Of a stretch of 64,000 nucleotides of DNA, positions 1-10,761 are shown one piece after another (position 1 is the first letter of the stretch; each line of letters opens with the position of its first letter). Source of the stretch: Paludisphaera borealis (GTDB taxonomy: Bacteria > Planctomycetota > Planctomycetia > Isosphaerales > Isosphaeraceae); assembly GCF_001956985.1 (NCBI RefSeq), contig NZ_CP019082.1:5704001-5768000 (forward strand). The letters are read 5' to 3'. The notes beneath the pieces were generated by a model. The model saw only the letters and a program-made list of their open reading frames with translations, had not been told where the DNA came from and searched no databases. Both the position numbers and the translations under genes were made by a program.

Positions 1-3000
1 TGTACGGCTTCTTTTCCGGCGTCTTGGGCTTATCCTTCCCGTCCTTCTTGTACCGGTCCTCGTCGGACTTCTTGTCCGGCTCATCCTTCTTGGCCGCGGC
101 GTCAGACTTCGCGTTCTTGGAGCTAGGATCGTCTTTCTTGGCCTTGGCGTTCTGATCCTTCTTCGCCTTCTCGTCGGCTTGAACCTGTGAGCCGTCGGGC
201 TTGGCGTTCTTGTCGTCGCGAGCGGTCTGGTCTTTCTTCGCCTTCTCGTCGGCTTGAACCTGTGAGCCGTCGGGCTTGGCGTTCTTGTCGTCGCGAGCGG
301 TCTGGTCTTTCTTCGCCTGCTCGTCGGCCTGAGCCTGCGAGCCATCGGCCTTGCGCTGCGACTTCTCACTGTCGCCCGCGTTGGGTTCGGCGTTCTTGTC
401 GTCAGGGGACTTGGCCCCCGTTTCGACGCCGCGCGGATCGGGACCGCGATGGTCGATGTCGCGCGGGTCGATGACGCGATCCTTCATAACGTCGTCGCGT
501 TTCGTCTGCGGTTTGGTCTGGGGATCGCCGGATTCCTTGGTCGATTTCGGCTTGCCTTGAGCTTCCTTATCGGTCGCCGGGCTCGGTTGCCCGGTCTCGT
601 CGCCCTTGGGCTGAGAGTTCTCGGTGGCGGGGCCTTCGGCTTGCTTGGAGCCATCGGCCTTGGAGCCTTCGGCCTGCTTGGAGCCGTCGGCCTTGGAGCC
701 TTCGGCCTGCTTGGAACCGTCGGCCTTGGAGCCTTCGGCCTGCTTGGAGCCATCGGCCTTGGAGCCTTCGGCCTGCTTGGAGCCGTCGGCCTTGGAGCCT
801 TCGGCCTGCTTGGAACCGTCGGCCTTGGAGCCTTCGGCCTGCTTGGAGCCGTCGGCCTTGGAGCCTTCGGCCTGCTTGGAACCTTCGGCCTTGGAGCCTT
901 CGGCCTGCTTGGAGCCGTCGGCCTTGGAGCCTTCGGCTTTCTTGGAACCTTCGGCCTTGGAGCCTTCGGCTTGCTTGGAACCTTCGGCCTTTGAGCCTTC
1001 GGCTTGCTTGGAACCTTCGGCCTTTGAGCCTTCGGCTTGCTTGGAGCCTTCGGCCTTGGAGCCTTCGGCCTGCTTGGAGCCGTCGGCCTGCTTGGAACCG
1101 TCGGCCTTGGAGCCTTCGGCCTGCTTTGAACCGTCGGCCTTGGAGCCTTCGGCCTGCTTGGAGCCTTCGGCCTGCTTGGAGCCGTCGGCTTGCTTGGAAC
1201 CTTCGGCCTTGGAACCGTCGGCCTTTGAGCCTTCGGCTTGCTTGGAACCTTCGGCCTTGGAGCCTTCGGCTTGCTTGGAGCCTTCGGCTTGCTTGGAGCC
1301 ATCGGCCTTGGAGCCATCGGCCTGCTTGGAGCCTTCGGCTTGCTTGGAACCGTCGGCCTTGGAGCCGTCGGCCTGCTTGGAACCGTCGGCCTTTGAGCCT
1401 TCGGCCTGCTTGGAGCCGTCGGCCTTGGAGCCGTCGGCCTTGGAGCCGTCGGCCTGCTTGGAACCTTCGGCCTTGGAGCCTTCGGCCTGCTTGGAGCCGT
1501 CGGCCTTGGAGCCTTCGGCTTGCTTGGAACCTTCGGCCTTGGAACCGTCGGCCTTTGAGCCTTCGGCTTGCTTGGAACCTTCGGCCTTTGAGCCTTCGGC
1601 TTGCTTGGAGCCTTCGGCCTGCTTGGAGCCGTCGGCCTGCTTGGAACCGTCGGCCTTGGAGCCTTCGGCCTGCTTTGAACCGTCGGCCTTGGAGCCTTCG
1701 GCCTGCTTGGAGCCTTCGGCCTGCTTGGAGCCGTCGGCCTGCTTGGAGCCGTCGGCTTGCTTGGAACCTTCGGCCTTGGAGCCTTCGGCTTGCTTGGAAC
1801 CGTCGGCCTTGGAGCCTTCGGCCTGCTTGGAACCGTCGGCCTTGGAGCCTTCGGCCTGCTTTGAACCGTCGGCCTTGGAGCCTTCGGCCTGCTTGGAACC
1901 GTCGGCCTTTGAGCCTTCTTCTTGCTTTGAGCCTTCGGCTTGCTTGGAGCCTTCGGCCTTTGAGCCTTCTTCTTGCTTTGAGCCTTCGGCTTGCTTGGAA
2001 CCGTCGGCCTTTGAGCCTTCGGCCTGCTTGGAGCCGTCGGCCTTGGAGCCTTCGGCCTGCTTGGAGCCGTCGGCCTTGGAGCCTTCGGCTTGCTTGGAAC
2101 CGTCGGCCTTGGAGCCTTCGGCTTGTTTTCCAGCTTGTTTCTGCTGGTCGTCGCCGGCGTCGGGCTGATTCGGGGTCTCGCTCCGCTCGCCTTGCTTGAC
2201 TTCCGAGCCGGCGGATTCGCCGCCGGTGTTACGGCGCGGTTGGGGCGTGTTGGATCCGTCGGACGGGGCGGGTTCTTGCTTCTGAGGACGCTCGGACGGG
2301 TTGGCTTGACCGTCGTTCGGTTGAGACTCGCCCTTCTGGCCTTGCTTCGTGTCGCCGTTGCGGCCGGCGGGGGAAGGCTTGTCGTTGTTTGGCAGGGTGC
2401 CCGTCTTCTTGAGGCCCTCGGTCAACTGCTGCATCCGCGGGTCGTCGCGAGCCGAGTTGGGCTCGGTCGCCCCGTTCTGGTCGTTCGCGCCGTCCTTGCC
2501 GGCCTGGTCGTCGCGGTTTTGCTGGTTCGCGTTCTCACGGTCGGCCGACGGGGTGCTGGATCCGGTTCCGGTGCCGGCGCCCTCTTGTTGGTCGGGGCCG
2601 CGCTGGTTGTCTTCGCGATTTTCGGCGCCGCCTTGATCTTTTCCGTCTTGTTTGTCGGCCGGGTCGCGCTGGTCGGGTGCGGTTCGCGGCTGGTCGTTGT
2701 TGTCGGCCTGCGGCGGCTGGCTCTGCTCGAACTGCTTGCGGTCCTCGGCCTGCTGCTCCTCGATCTTCTTCTGCTCGGGAGGGGCGACGGCCTCGCCGAC
2801 TTCGATGGTCTGCTTGGTGGTTTCCATCCGGTTCGAGGTCGGCTCGCGGTTGTCGCGGACGGTCAGCCAGTACGAGAGGGTCGAGCCGGGCTTGACGCGG
2901 AGCGCGGCCAGATCCAGCGTCTCGGTGACCTGGAACTCCGGCGTGGGGGGGCGGCCTTCGAGGAGGTTCTTGGAGACGAGGTGGTCGTTGCCCTGGACGA

Positions 3001-4339
3001 CGTGGAGGGTCGCGTCCTTGACTCCCTGGTCGTCGGAGCCGGTGGCCACCATGTCGACCTTGACGTTGACCGGAACCTTGACGGTCGGCTTGTCGGGGCG
3101 GAGGAACTTGGCGGTGGGCTGGTTGTCCTTGTGCGCGACGATGCTATAGACCACCGGTCTGGGGTTCAACTGCCCGCCTGTCGTGCGAAAGTTGATCGTG
3201 TAGGTGCCGTCCTGCTCGACCTTGAACTTGCCCGTCAGCTGCCTGGGGTCTTGTTCCGAGACCGTCATGCTCGCCGGCACGCCGGTGGTTAGGTTCAGGG
3301 TGGCGAGCCGGGCGGGCTCGTTGGTCGTGGCGTGGACGGTGACGATGGTCCCCTCGATCGCCTCGACGTCGCCCCCCTCGATGTTGGTGCGTGGCGGGAT
3401 CTTGGTGTATTGGGGGAACTCATAGTCGATCGAGACCGACGTGACCATCGGCGCGGGCAGGACGGTCAGGACGTACCGGAGCGACTCGGCGTCGTTGGCC
3501 GTGAGGTAGTAATCGAGGGTCTGCTCGACGCTGGTTAGGGTCGTCTGCCAGGGGTCGTAGTAGTTCTTGCCCGGCTCGAACTCCTTGACCGCGAAGAATT
3601 TGCCGCCGTCGGTGCTGTAGTGGAGCTTGACCTTCTCGGGGCGGACGCCCTGGACGTCGACCGTGAACGTGACGTGCGTGCCGGCGACGACCTTGGAAAG
3701 CTCGGCGTTGGGGCCGGGCTTGATGTTCACCAGCTTGGTGTTGGTGGGCCGGACCACGTCGGCGAGGAACGCGCGCTTGGTGGAATCGAGGATGCTCTTG
3801 GGGGTGAACGCGGCGTAAAGGCAGAAGGCGACGACGATTCCGCAGAGCGCGTAGGCCGTCTGCATCGCCCGCTGCTGGTTGACCACCTGGTCGAGCTCGA
3901 CGTGCGTCAAGTCGTTCACGGCCCGGGCTTCGAGCGCCGCCATCACGGTCTTGGAGACCTGGCCCTGGTGGCGGCGCAGCTCCAGGTAATTGATGAGGCT
4001 GTTCTTGATCGTCGGGTCGGCGCCCTCGATCGTCTTGGCGGCGTAGACCGCATTGATCGAGAACAAGAGCGGCAGCACGATCTTGTAGAGCGAAAACCCA
4101 AACGCCGCCGTAAGCCCCAGGACGAGAATCGCCTGGCGGGCGACGATCGGGAGGCCCAGGGCGTGGTCGAGGACGACTTCGAGCAGCAACACGAGCGCGA
4201 CGCCGGCCAGCAGCATGAGGCAGGCGGTGACGAAATCGGTGTACTTGATCCGCGATCGCGTGCGAGCGATCTGGTGCTCGATGAACTCTTTGTAGTCCAG
4301 GAGTTTGCCTTGCGGCTGCGTCTGGGCGCCCAGCGTCAT
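1..4339 (-). CDS. Giant repeat-bearing membrane protein, DUF4175-like N-terminus (3' end off the window)
   Basis: The frame is open without a stop from the ATG at 4339 to the left edge, 1,446 codons, so the C-terminus lies outside. Residues about 36-56, 66-94 and 160-179 are hydrophobic membrane segments separated by charged helices. Residues about 190-490 look like extracytoplasmic beta-rich domains, followed by a Gln/Glu/Asp/Asn-rich stretch. Residues about 736-1235 are a tandem array of five- and six-residue units (KADGS, KAEGS, KQAEGS, KQADGS), and the remaining visible part is very Lys/Asp-rich. The three-segment N-terminus and large soluble part resemble proteins annotated DUF4175 in planctomycetes; that name is a tentative family assignment. 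The repeats are near-neutral polyampholytes with one Lys and one acidic residue per unit. Function is unknown; a surface or envelope-spanning role is inference. All frames are open across the repeats because stops are absent from the unit, so other long frames here are not genes. Confidence 0.85.
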   Translation of the reverse strand, partial: MTLGAQTQPQGKLLDYKEFIEHQIARTRSRIKYTDFVTACLMLLAGVALVLLLEVVLDHALGLPIVARQAILVLGLTAAFGFSLYKIVLPLLFSINAVYAAKTIEGADPTIKNSLINYLELRRHQGQVSKTVMAALEARAVNDLTHVELDQVVNQQRAMQTAYALCGIVVAFCLYAAFTPKSILDSTKRAFLADVVRPTNTKLVNIKPGPNAELSKVVAGTHVTFTVDVQGVRPEKVKLHYSTDGGKFFAVKEFEPGKNYYDPWQTTLTSVEQTLDYYLTANDAESLRYVLTVLPAPMVTSVSIDYEFPQYTKIPPRTNIEGGDVEAIEGTIVTVHATTNEPARLATLNLTTGVPASMTVSEQDPRQLTGKFKVEQDGTYTINFRTTGGQLNPRPVVYSIVAHKDNQPTAKFLRPDKPTVKVPVNVKVDMVATGSDDQGVKDATLHVVQGNDHLVSKNLLEGRPPTPEFQVTETLDLAALRVKPGSTLSYWLTVRDNREPTSNRMETTKQTIEVGEAVAPPEQKKIEEQQAEDRKQFEQSQPPQADNNDQPRTAPDQRDPADKQDGKDQGGAENREDNQRGPDQQEGAGTGTGSSTPSADRENANQQNRDDQAGKDGANDQNGATEPNSARDDPRMQQLTEGLKKTGTLPNNDKPSPAGRNGDTKQGQKGESQPNDGQANPSERPQKQEPAPSDGSNTPQPRRNTGGESAGSEVKQGERSETPNQPDAGDDQQKQAGKQAEGSKADGSKQAEGSKADGSKQAEGSKADGSKQAEGSKADGSKQAEGSKQEEGSKAEGSKQAEGSKQEEGSKADGSKQAEGSKADGSKQAEGSKADGSKQAEGSKADGSKQAEGSKAEGSKQADGSKQADGSKQAEGSKQAEGSKADGSKQAEGSKADGSKQADGSKQAEGSKQAEGSKAEGSKQAEGSKADGSKAEGSKQAEGSKADGSKQAEGSKAEGSKQADGSKADGSKADGSKQAEGSKADGSKQADGSKADGSKQAEGSKQADGSKADGSKQAEGSKQAEGSKAEGSKQAEGSKADGSKAEGSKQADGSKQAEGSKQAEGSKADGSKQAEGSKADGSKQADGSKQAEGSKAEGSKQAEGSKAEGSKQAEGSKAEGSKQAEGSKAEGSKKAEGSKADGSKQAEGSKAEGSKQAEGSKADGSKQAEGSKADGSKQAEGSKADGSKQAEGSKADGSKQAEGSKADGSKQAEGSKADGSKQAEGSKADGSKQAEGPATENSQPKGDETGQPSPATDKEAQGKPKSTKESGDPQTKPQTKRDDVMKDRVIDPRDIDHRGPDPRGVETGAKSPDDKNAEPNAGDSEKSQRKADGSQAQADEQAKKDQTARDDKNAKPDGSQVQADEKAKKDQTARDDKNAKPDGSQVQADEKAKKDQNAKAKKDDPSSKNAKSDAAAKKDEPDKKSDEDRYKKDGKDKPKTPEKKPY
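143..345. repeat. 75-bp tandem repeat inside the giant protein gene
   Basis: A 75-bp unit occurs about 2.5 times in tandem: a partial copy ends at 187, full copies span about 188-262 and 263-337. The middle copies are nearly identical. On the minus strand each unit encodes a 25-residue Lys/Asp/Gln-rich block containing the motif AKPDGSQVQADE. It lies beyond the short-unit array and keeps frame. Confidence 0.85.
635..2130. repeat. Coding minisatellite of 15- and 18-bp units
   Basis: About 1.5 kb consists of roughly 90 tandem units of 15 bp (encoding KADGS or KAEGS) and 18 bp (encoding KQAEGS or KQADGS), read on the minus strand. Both unit lengths are multiples of three, so gain or loss preserves the frame. 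Units differ by only a few, mostly GAA/GAC or synonymous changes, and longer blocks recur, for example 990-1260 resembles 1560-1800, which points to recent segmental duplication. A few units near 1915-1985 carry an extra Glu instead of Ala. Confidence 0.95.
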
Positions 4340-4480
4340 ATCGCCTGACTCCTCGAGTTGTGCGAACCGGGCCTCTCGACTCGACTTGTGCGATCCATTA
4401 TACGTCAAGCCGACGCGAAAAGAACGATCAACGCAACGAACCCGTTCGTTTTCAGGCGGCGCGACGGCTTAGGCTCATTC

Positions 4481-4685
4481 GTCGGGTGGCTGGGGAGGAG
4501 CGAAGCGACGCCCCAGGATAGACGCCGCGGCACCCGCATCTGTGGCATGCTGCCACAGCCACCCAACTCAGAGAGGGCGGTAAGGCGAAAAGGGGGGGGC
4601 GTCGGATGGCTGGGGAGGAGCGAAGCGACGCCCCAGGATAGACGCCGCGGCACCCGCATCTGTGGCATGCTGCCACAGCCACCCA
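4481..4685. repeat. Two direct copies of an 85-bp intergenic element with inverted ends
   Basis: Positions 4481-4565 and 4601-4685 are almost identical (one difference near the start) and are spaced exactly 120 bp apart. Each copy begins GGGTGGCTG (first copy; GGATGGCTG in the second) and ends CAGCCACCC, so the ends are inverted repeats, and each holds an inner inverted repeat TGTGGCATGCTGCCACA. There is no coding potential beyond chance. The structure suits a dispersed, foldable, non-autonomous intergenic repeat between the giant protein and purM. The 367-bp gap holds nothing else recognisable except the 23-bp repeat at 4574-4596. Confidence 0.85.
4574..4596 (-). repeat. Copy of a 23-bp dispersed repeat
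   Basis: The minus strand here reads as a C5 run followed by TTTTCGCCTTACCGCCCT. An exact second copy lies on the plus strand at 6810-6832, also in an intergenic repeat cluster. It separates the two 85-bp repeats. Confidence 0.8.
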
Positions 4686-4706
4686 TCCGACGTCGGGTCG
4701 ACGGCC

Positions 4707-5774
4707 TCAGGCCCATTCGACCTCGCGGTTTCCGGGGACGACGTCGCCGATGATCCAGGCGGGGATCTTGGCTTTCTGGTTGATGTGGCGGACGATCGAC
4801 TCGGCGTAGTACTCGGCGACGATCATCGTCATGCCGACGCCCATGTTGAAAACCCGAAACATCTCGTCGTCGTTGATCGAGCCGAGGCTCTGGAGCCAGG
4901 GGAAGACCGGGGGGACGTCCCACGAGCCGCGCCGGAGGACCACGCCGAGGCCCTCGGGGAGGATGCGGGGGGTGTTGTCGGTTAGGCCGCCGCCGGTGAT
5001 GTGGGCGATGCCGTGGACGATCCGCTTGACCCGGTAGTTCCGGTAGACTTCCTTGAGCGCCCGGGTGTAGATCCGGGTGGGGGCGAGCAGCTCGTCGGCG
5101 ACGGTCCGGCCCAGGGCCTCGACGTGGTCGTCGTAGGCGAGGCCGGCGTGGTCGAAGACGATCTTGCGGGCCAGGCTGTAGCCGTTGGAATGGAGGCCCG
5201 AGGAGGCCAGCCCGATGACCTTGTCGCCGGCCCGGACGTCTTGCCCGTTGAGGAGCAGCTTGCGCTCGACCACGCCCAGGCAGAAGCCCGCCAGGTCGTA
5301 CTCGCCGGGCTGGTAGAACTCGGGGAGGATGGCCGTCTCGCCGCCGATCAGGGCGCATTCGGCCTCGATGCAGCCGTCGCTGATCCCCTTGACGACCTGG
5401 GTGGTCAACTCGGGGTCGTCCTTGCTCATGGCGACGTAATCGAGGAACAGCAGCGGCTCGGCGCCGGCGCAGAGGCAGTCGTTGACCGACATCGCCACCA
5501 GGTCGACGCCGACCGTCGAGTGCCGGCCGGTCGCGAACGCCAGCTTGAGCTTGGTGCCGACGCCGTCGGTCGAGGCCACGAGCACGGGGTCGCGGTAGGT
5601 CCGCGACAGCAGCCCGATGTGGGCGTCGAGCCGAAACAGTCCCGCGAAGCCGTCCTTCCACTCCATGACTCGCGGCGTGAACGTCCGGCGCATGAGCGGA
5701 GGAAGCCGGGCCATCGTCTCGTCATAGGTGTTCAGGTCGACGCCGGCCGATCGATAATCCAGTGGCTCGCTCAT
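4707..5774 (-). CDS. purM: Phosphoribosylformylglycinamidine cyclo-ligase (AIR synthetase)
   Basis: Converts formylglycinamidine ribonucleotide to aminoimidazole ribonucleotide with ATP in the fifth step of purine synthesis; cytosolic. The 355-aa product begins MSEPLDYRSAGVD, the usual PurM opening, and carries STDGVGTKLKLA (ATP/phosphate binding region), GGETAILPEFY and the C-terminal HITGGGLTDNTPR and FNMGVGM signatures, all collinear with the family. The in-frame TTG at 5825 would add 17 residues that do not look like PurM, so the ATG at 5774 is preferred, although no strong ribosome binding site precedes it. It stands alone, away from other pur genes, with repeats on its 3' side. The length matches bacterial PurM (about 345-355 aa). 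Confidence 0.95.
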   Translation of the reverse strand: MSEPLDYRSAGVDLNTYDETMARLPPLMRRTFTPRVMEWKDGFAGLFRLDAHIGLLSRTYRDPVLVASTDGVGTKLKLAFATGRHSTVGVDLVAMSVNDCLCAGAEPLLFLDYVAMSKDDPELTTQVVKGISDGCIEAECALIGGETAILPEFYQPGEYDLAGFCLGVVERKLLLNGQDVRAGDKVIGLASSGLHSNGYSLARKIVFDHAGLAYDDHVEALGRTVADELLAPTRIYTRALKEVYRNYRVKRIVHGIAHITGGGLTDNTPRILPEGLGVVLRRGSWDVPPVFPWLQSLGSINDDEMFRVFNMGVGMTMIVAEYYAESIVRHINQKAKIPAWIIGDVVPGNREVEWA

Positions 5775-6038
5775 ATCCGTCCGCAAGGAGGGGAAAATCG
5801 GGATTCCAGAGACAACGGCATTCAAGAATCATCGCCGACCAACGCCGACGCCGACAAGATGCAATCGCCGTCGGGCCGAGGGTTCGCATGAGACTCAACT
5901 CCTTGATCGAACCCGACGATGGGGATAGATTAAGGTTCCCCGGACCGAACTGCGAGGTTTCGGTCGACCAATCGGACCCGCCCGTTTTTTCCTTACTCCG
6001 CAAGCATGCTCCCGATTCCGCACAGGAGTTTCTCAATC

Positions 6039-6500
6039 ATGAACCGCAAGTGGTTTGGTTTGGCCGTGGGCCTCGCCCTCGGGTTGGGCATGGGTATGAC
6101 CGCCCTGACGTTCGCCGCCGACGAGAAGGAAACTGAACTCGGCAAGCTCATGGAGAAGGTCCAGAAGAACAAGACCACGATCACCAAGGGCACGCGCAAC
6201 GTCGCTGCGTACAAGAAGTCGCAGGCGGAGATCGAGAAGGCCGCCAAGGATTGGGTGAAGCAGGCCAAAGAGGCCAAGCCCCACAACGAGGTCGTCAAGT
6301 CCGCCAAGGGCGAGGCCGACCCGCAGAAGAAGTGGGACGAACTGATGGACCTCTGGGGCAAGGAGTCGCAGAAGCTCGCCGACCTCGTCGCCAAGAGCGA
6401 GTCGACCCAGAAAGACGCCAAGGACCAGCTCAATACGATCAACAAGACCTGCACCGAGTGCCACCAGGTCTTCCGCGTCGACGCCGACGAGAAGTTCTGA
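6039..6500 (+). CDS. Secreted cytochrome c, c-prime-like (one C-terminal CxxCH)
   Basis: A 153-aa protein starting at ATG 6039 behind AGGAG at 6023-6027. Residues 1-25 form a signal peptide (MNRKWFGLAVGLALGLG, cleavage near FAA). The rest is predominantly charged helix with a single heme-attachment motif CTECH near the C-terminus, the arrangement of class II cytochrome c-prime proteins. A periplasmic electron-carrier or ligand-binding role is inferred from the fold type; the partner is unknown. The upstream ATG at 6006 is in frame but lacks a binding site and would bury the signal peptide. It is flanked on both sides by non-coding repeats, so it looks monocistronic. Confidence 0.85.
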   Translation: MNRKWFGLAVGLALGLGMGMTALTFAADEKETELGKLMEKVQKNKTTITKGTRNVAAYKKSQAEIEKAAKDWVKQAKEAKPHNEVVKSAKGEADPQKKWDELMDLWGKESQKLADLVAKSESTQKDAKDQLNTINKTCTECHQVFRVDADEKF

Positions 6501-6562
6501 GGCGAGGGGCCACGAGTTCGGTTCGGTCCGGTTCGGTTCGAGCCCGTGCCACCCCCGAATAA

Positions 6563-6765
6563 TACAAGCCCGAAGCGCCAGCGAGTGCATGGTTTCGGCG
6601 TCGGCTGATTCAGCACGATCGCTGGGAAGGCACGCGCTGGCGCTTCGAGCTGCTCTGAAAATACTCCCGCGAGGTCATGCCCCGATACAAACCCGAAGCG
6701 CCAGCGAGTGCATGTTCTCCGGTGCTCGGCTCGGGAATGCACTCGCTGGCGCTTCGGGCTTGTAT
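6563..6765. repeat. Cluster of 28-bp repeats in direct and inverted orientation
   Basis: A unit of about 28 bp with core CCCGAAGCGCCAGCGAGTGC appears at 6563-6590 and 6686-6713, and inverted at about 6629-6651 (diverged) and 6737-6765. The last two form a near-perfect 28-bp stem with a 23-nt loop, and the first pair a weaker hairpin. The 390-bp gap between the cytochrome and the lipoate ligase contains only this cluster, short GGTTC-type repeats near 6519-6540 and the 23-bp repeat at 6810-6832. Very similar repeats are widespread between genes in planctomycetes, to my recollection. Confidence 0.85.
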
Positions 6766-6809
6766 CGTGCCCGGGCGACCGCGATCCCCATTTTCAGACT
6801 GCTCTGATT

Positions 6810-6832
6810 CCCCCTTTTCGCCTTACCGCCCT
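6810..6832 (+). repeat. Copy of a 23-bp dispersed repeat
   Basis: Exact match, in the opposite orientation, to 4574-4596. It sits 10 bp upstream of an in-frame ATG (6843) of the lipoate ligase gene. Confidence 0.8.
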
Positions 6833-6890
6833 GTCCGGTCGAATGATAGACTTCGGCGCGGTCCCGTCCGACGGGGGGAACCGCGGTGGC

Positions 6891-7670
6891 ATGGAGCGGA
6901 AGGGGAGTCCCGAGGTGAGTGGTTCAACCGACTGGAGGGTCGACGTCGGCTGGCTCGACCTGACGCTGCCGACCGTCGAGGAGAACCTGGCGGTCGACGA
7001 GGCGCTGCTGGTCGCCGCCGACGAGCGCAACGGCAAGGCGGTGTTGAGGTTCTGGGAACAGCCGGGCTCGGCCGTGGTGCTCGGCGCGTCGCGGCGGATC
7101 GACGCCGACGTCCAGGTCGAGCGGTGCGTCGCGGACGGCGTGCCGATCGCGAGGCGGTCGAGCGGCGGGGGCTCGGTCTTGATCGGTCCGGGGGCGTTGA
7201 ACGTCACGCTCGTCCTGCCGATCGCCGCCAACCCCGCGCTGGCGACGGTGGACGGGGCGCAGAGTTCGGTGCTGGAACGGATCGCGGCGGGAATCCGGGT
7301 CGGCGGGGCGGCCGTCGAGGTTTGCGGCTCGGGCGACCTGACGGTCGGCGGCAGGAAGTTCGCGGGGAGCGCCCAGCGGCGGCTCAAGAACTGGATTCTG
7401 GTCCACGCGTCGATCCTCTACGATCTTCCTATCCACCGTATTGATCGGTACTTGCGTCTTCCCGGCCGGCAGCCGACGTATCGGCGGGGGAGATCGCACG
7501 AGGATTTCTTGATGAATCTGCCGATTTCTCGTACAATCTTATGCGATTTGATCCGCTCGACGTGGTCACCCTCCTCTCTTCTCACTGCGACGTCGGATGT
7601 TCCCCAAGATCTCCTCGAAAGTCTACTCGCCGAGAAGTTCGCGAACCGATCTTGGATCGAGCGACTATGA
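6891..7670 (+). CDS. lplA: Lipoate-protein ligase A family protein
   Basis: Expected to attach lipoate or transfer lipoyl/octanoyl groups to a Lys of lipoyl domains. Family signatures are present in order: VLGASRRIDADV, the RRSSGGGSVLIGPG glycine-rich loop, NVTLVLP, the lysine-bearing GGRKFAGSAQRR, the histidine of LVHASILYD and the RQPTYRRGRSHEDF motif, 259 aa in all. The start is uncertain: ATG 6891 is used here, ATG 6843 and GTG 6915 (with AAGGGGAG just upstream) are alternatives. It stands directly ahead of sucA-sucB-lpdA, and SucB is a lipoylated protein, so a dedicated role in activating this complex is a reasonable inference. Whether it uses free lipoate (LplA) or acts as an octanoyltransferase (LipM-like) cannot be told from sequence alone. 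Confidence 0.85.
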   Translation: MERKGSPEVSGSTDWRVDVGWLDLTLPTVEENLAVDEALLVAADERNGKAVLRFWEQPGSAVVLGASRRIDADVQVERCVADGVPIARRSSGGGSVLIGPGALNVTLVLPIAANPALATVDGAQSSVLERIAAGIRVGGAAVEVCGSGDLTVGGRKFAGSAQRRLKNWILVHASILYDLPIHRIDRYLRLPGRQPTYRRGRSHEDFLMNLPISRTILCDLIRSTWSPSSLLTATSDVPQDLLESLLAEKFANRSWIERL

Positions 7671-7825
7671 CGCCGAGGCGACGGAGCCGCCGGAAGTGAT
7701 GCAGCGACGGCGAAATCAACCGATTGAGCGTGTGTCTCAAACGCGCAACGGGTCCGTAGCCGTCTATAGTACTGAGATGGGCGGCGCGCGCCGTTCGGAT
7801 CGGGGAGTCGCCGAATCAACGGACA

Positions 7826-7866
7826 GGCGGAGGGGGGCCGGCAACGCGGGTCGGCCCTCCTCCGCC
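7826..7866 (+). terminator. Strong hairpin between lplA and sucA
   Basis: Stem of 17 bp (7826-7842 with 7850-7866), starting GGCGGAGG and ending CCTCCGCC, with two G-T wobbles and a 7-nt loop, followed by a T-rich stretch (CGTTCGTCTTTCTT). It may terminate lplA transcripts or act in the sucA leader 76 bp upstream of that start. The T tract is interrupted, so efficiency is uncertain. The rest of the 272-bp gap shows nothing else. Confidence 0.6.
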
Positions 7867-7942
7867 CGTTCGTCTTTCTTACGTCAAGTCCGCGGCTCGT
7901 CCCGGGGCCTTGAGGCCGGGATCAGCCAGGAGATCCATTTCG

Positions 7943-10759
<2,817 letters not shown>

Positions 10760-10761
10760 AG

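Noticed and set aside
622-2130. Tandem array resembling a CRISPR or satellite
   Set aside because: Units are contiguous without spacers, keep one reading frame on the minus strand and encode a repetitive protein tail, so it is a coding minisatellite. The overlapping long frames on both strands here arise from stop-free units.
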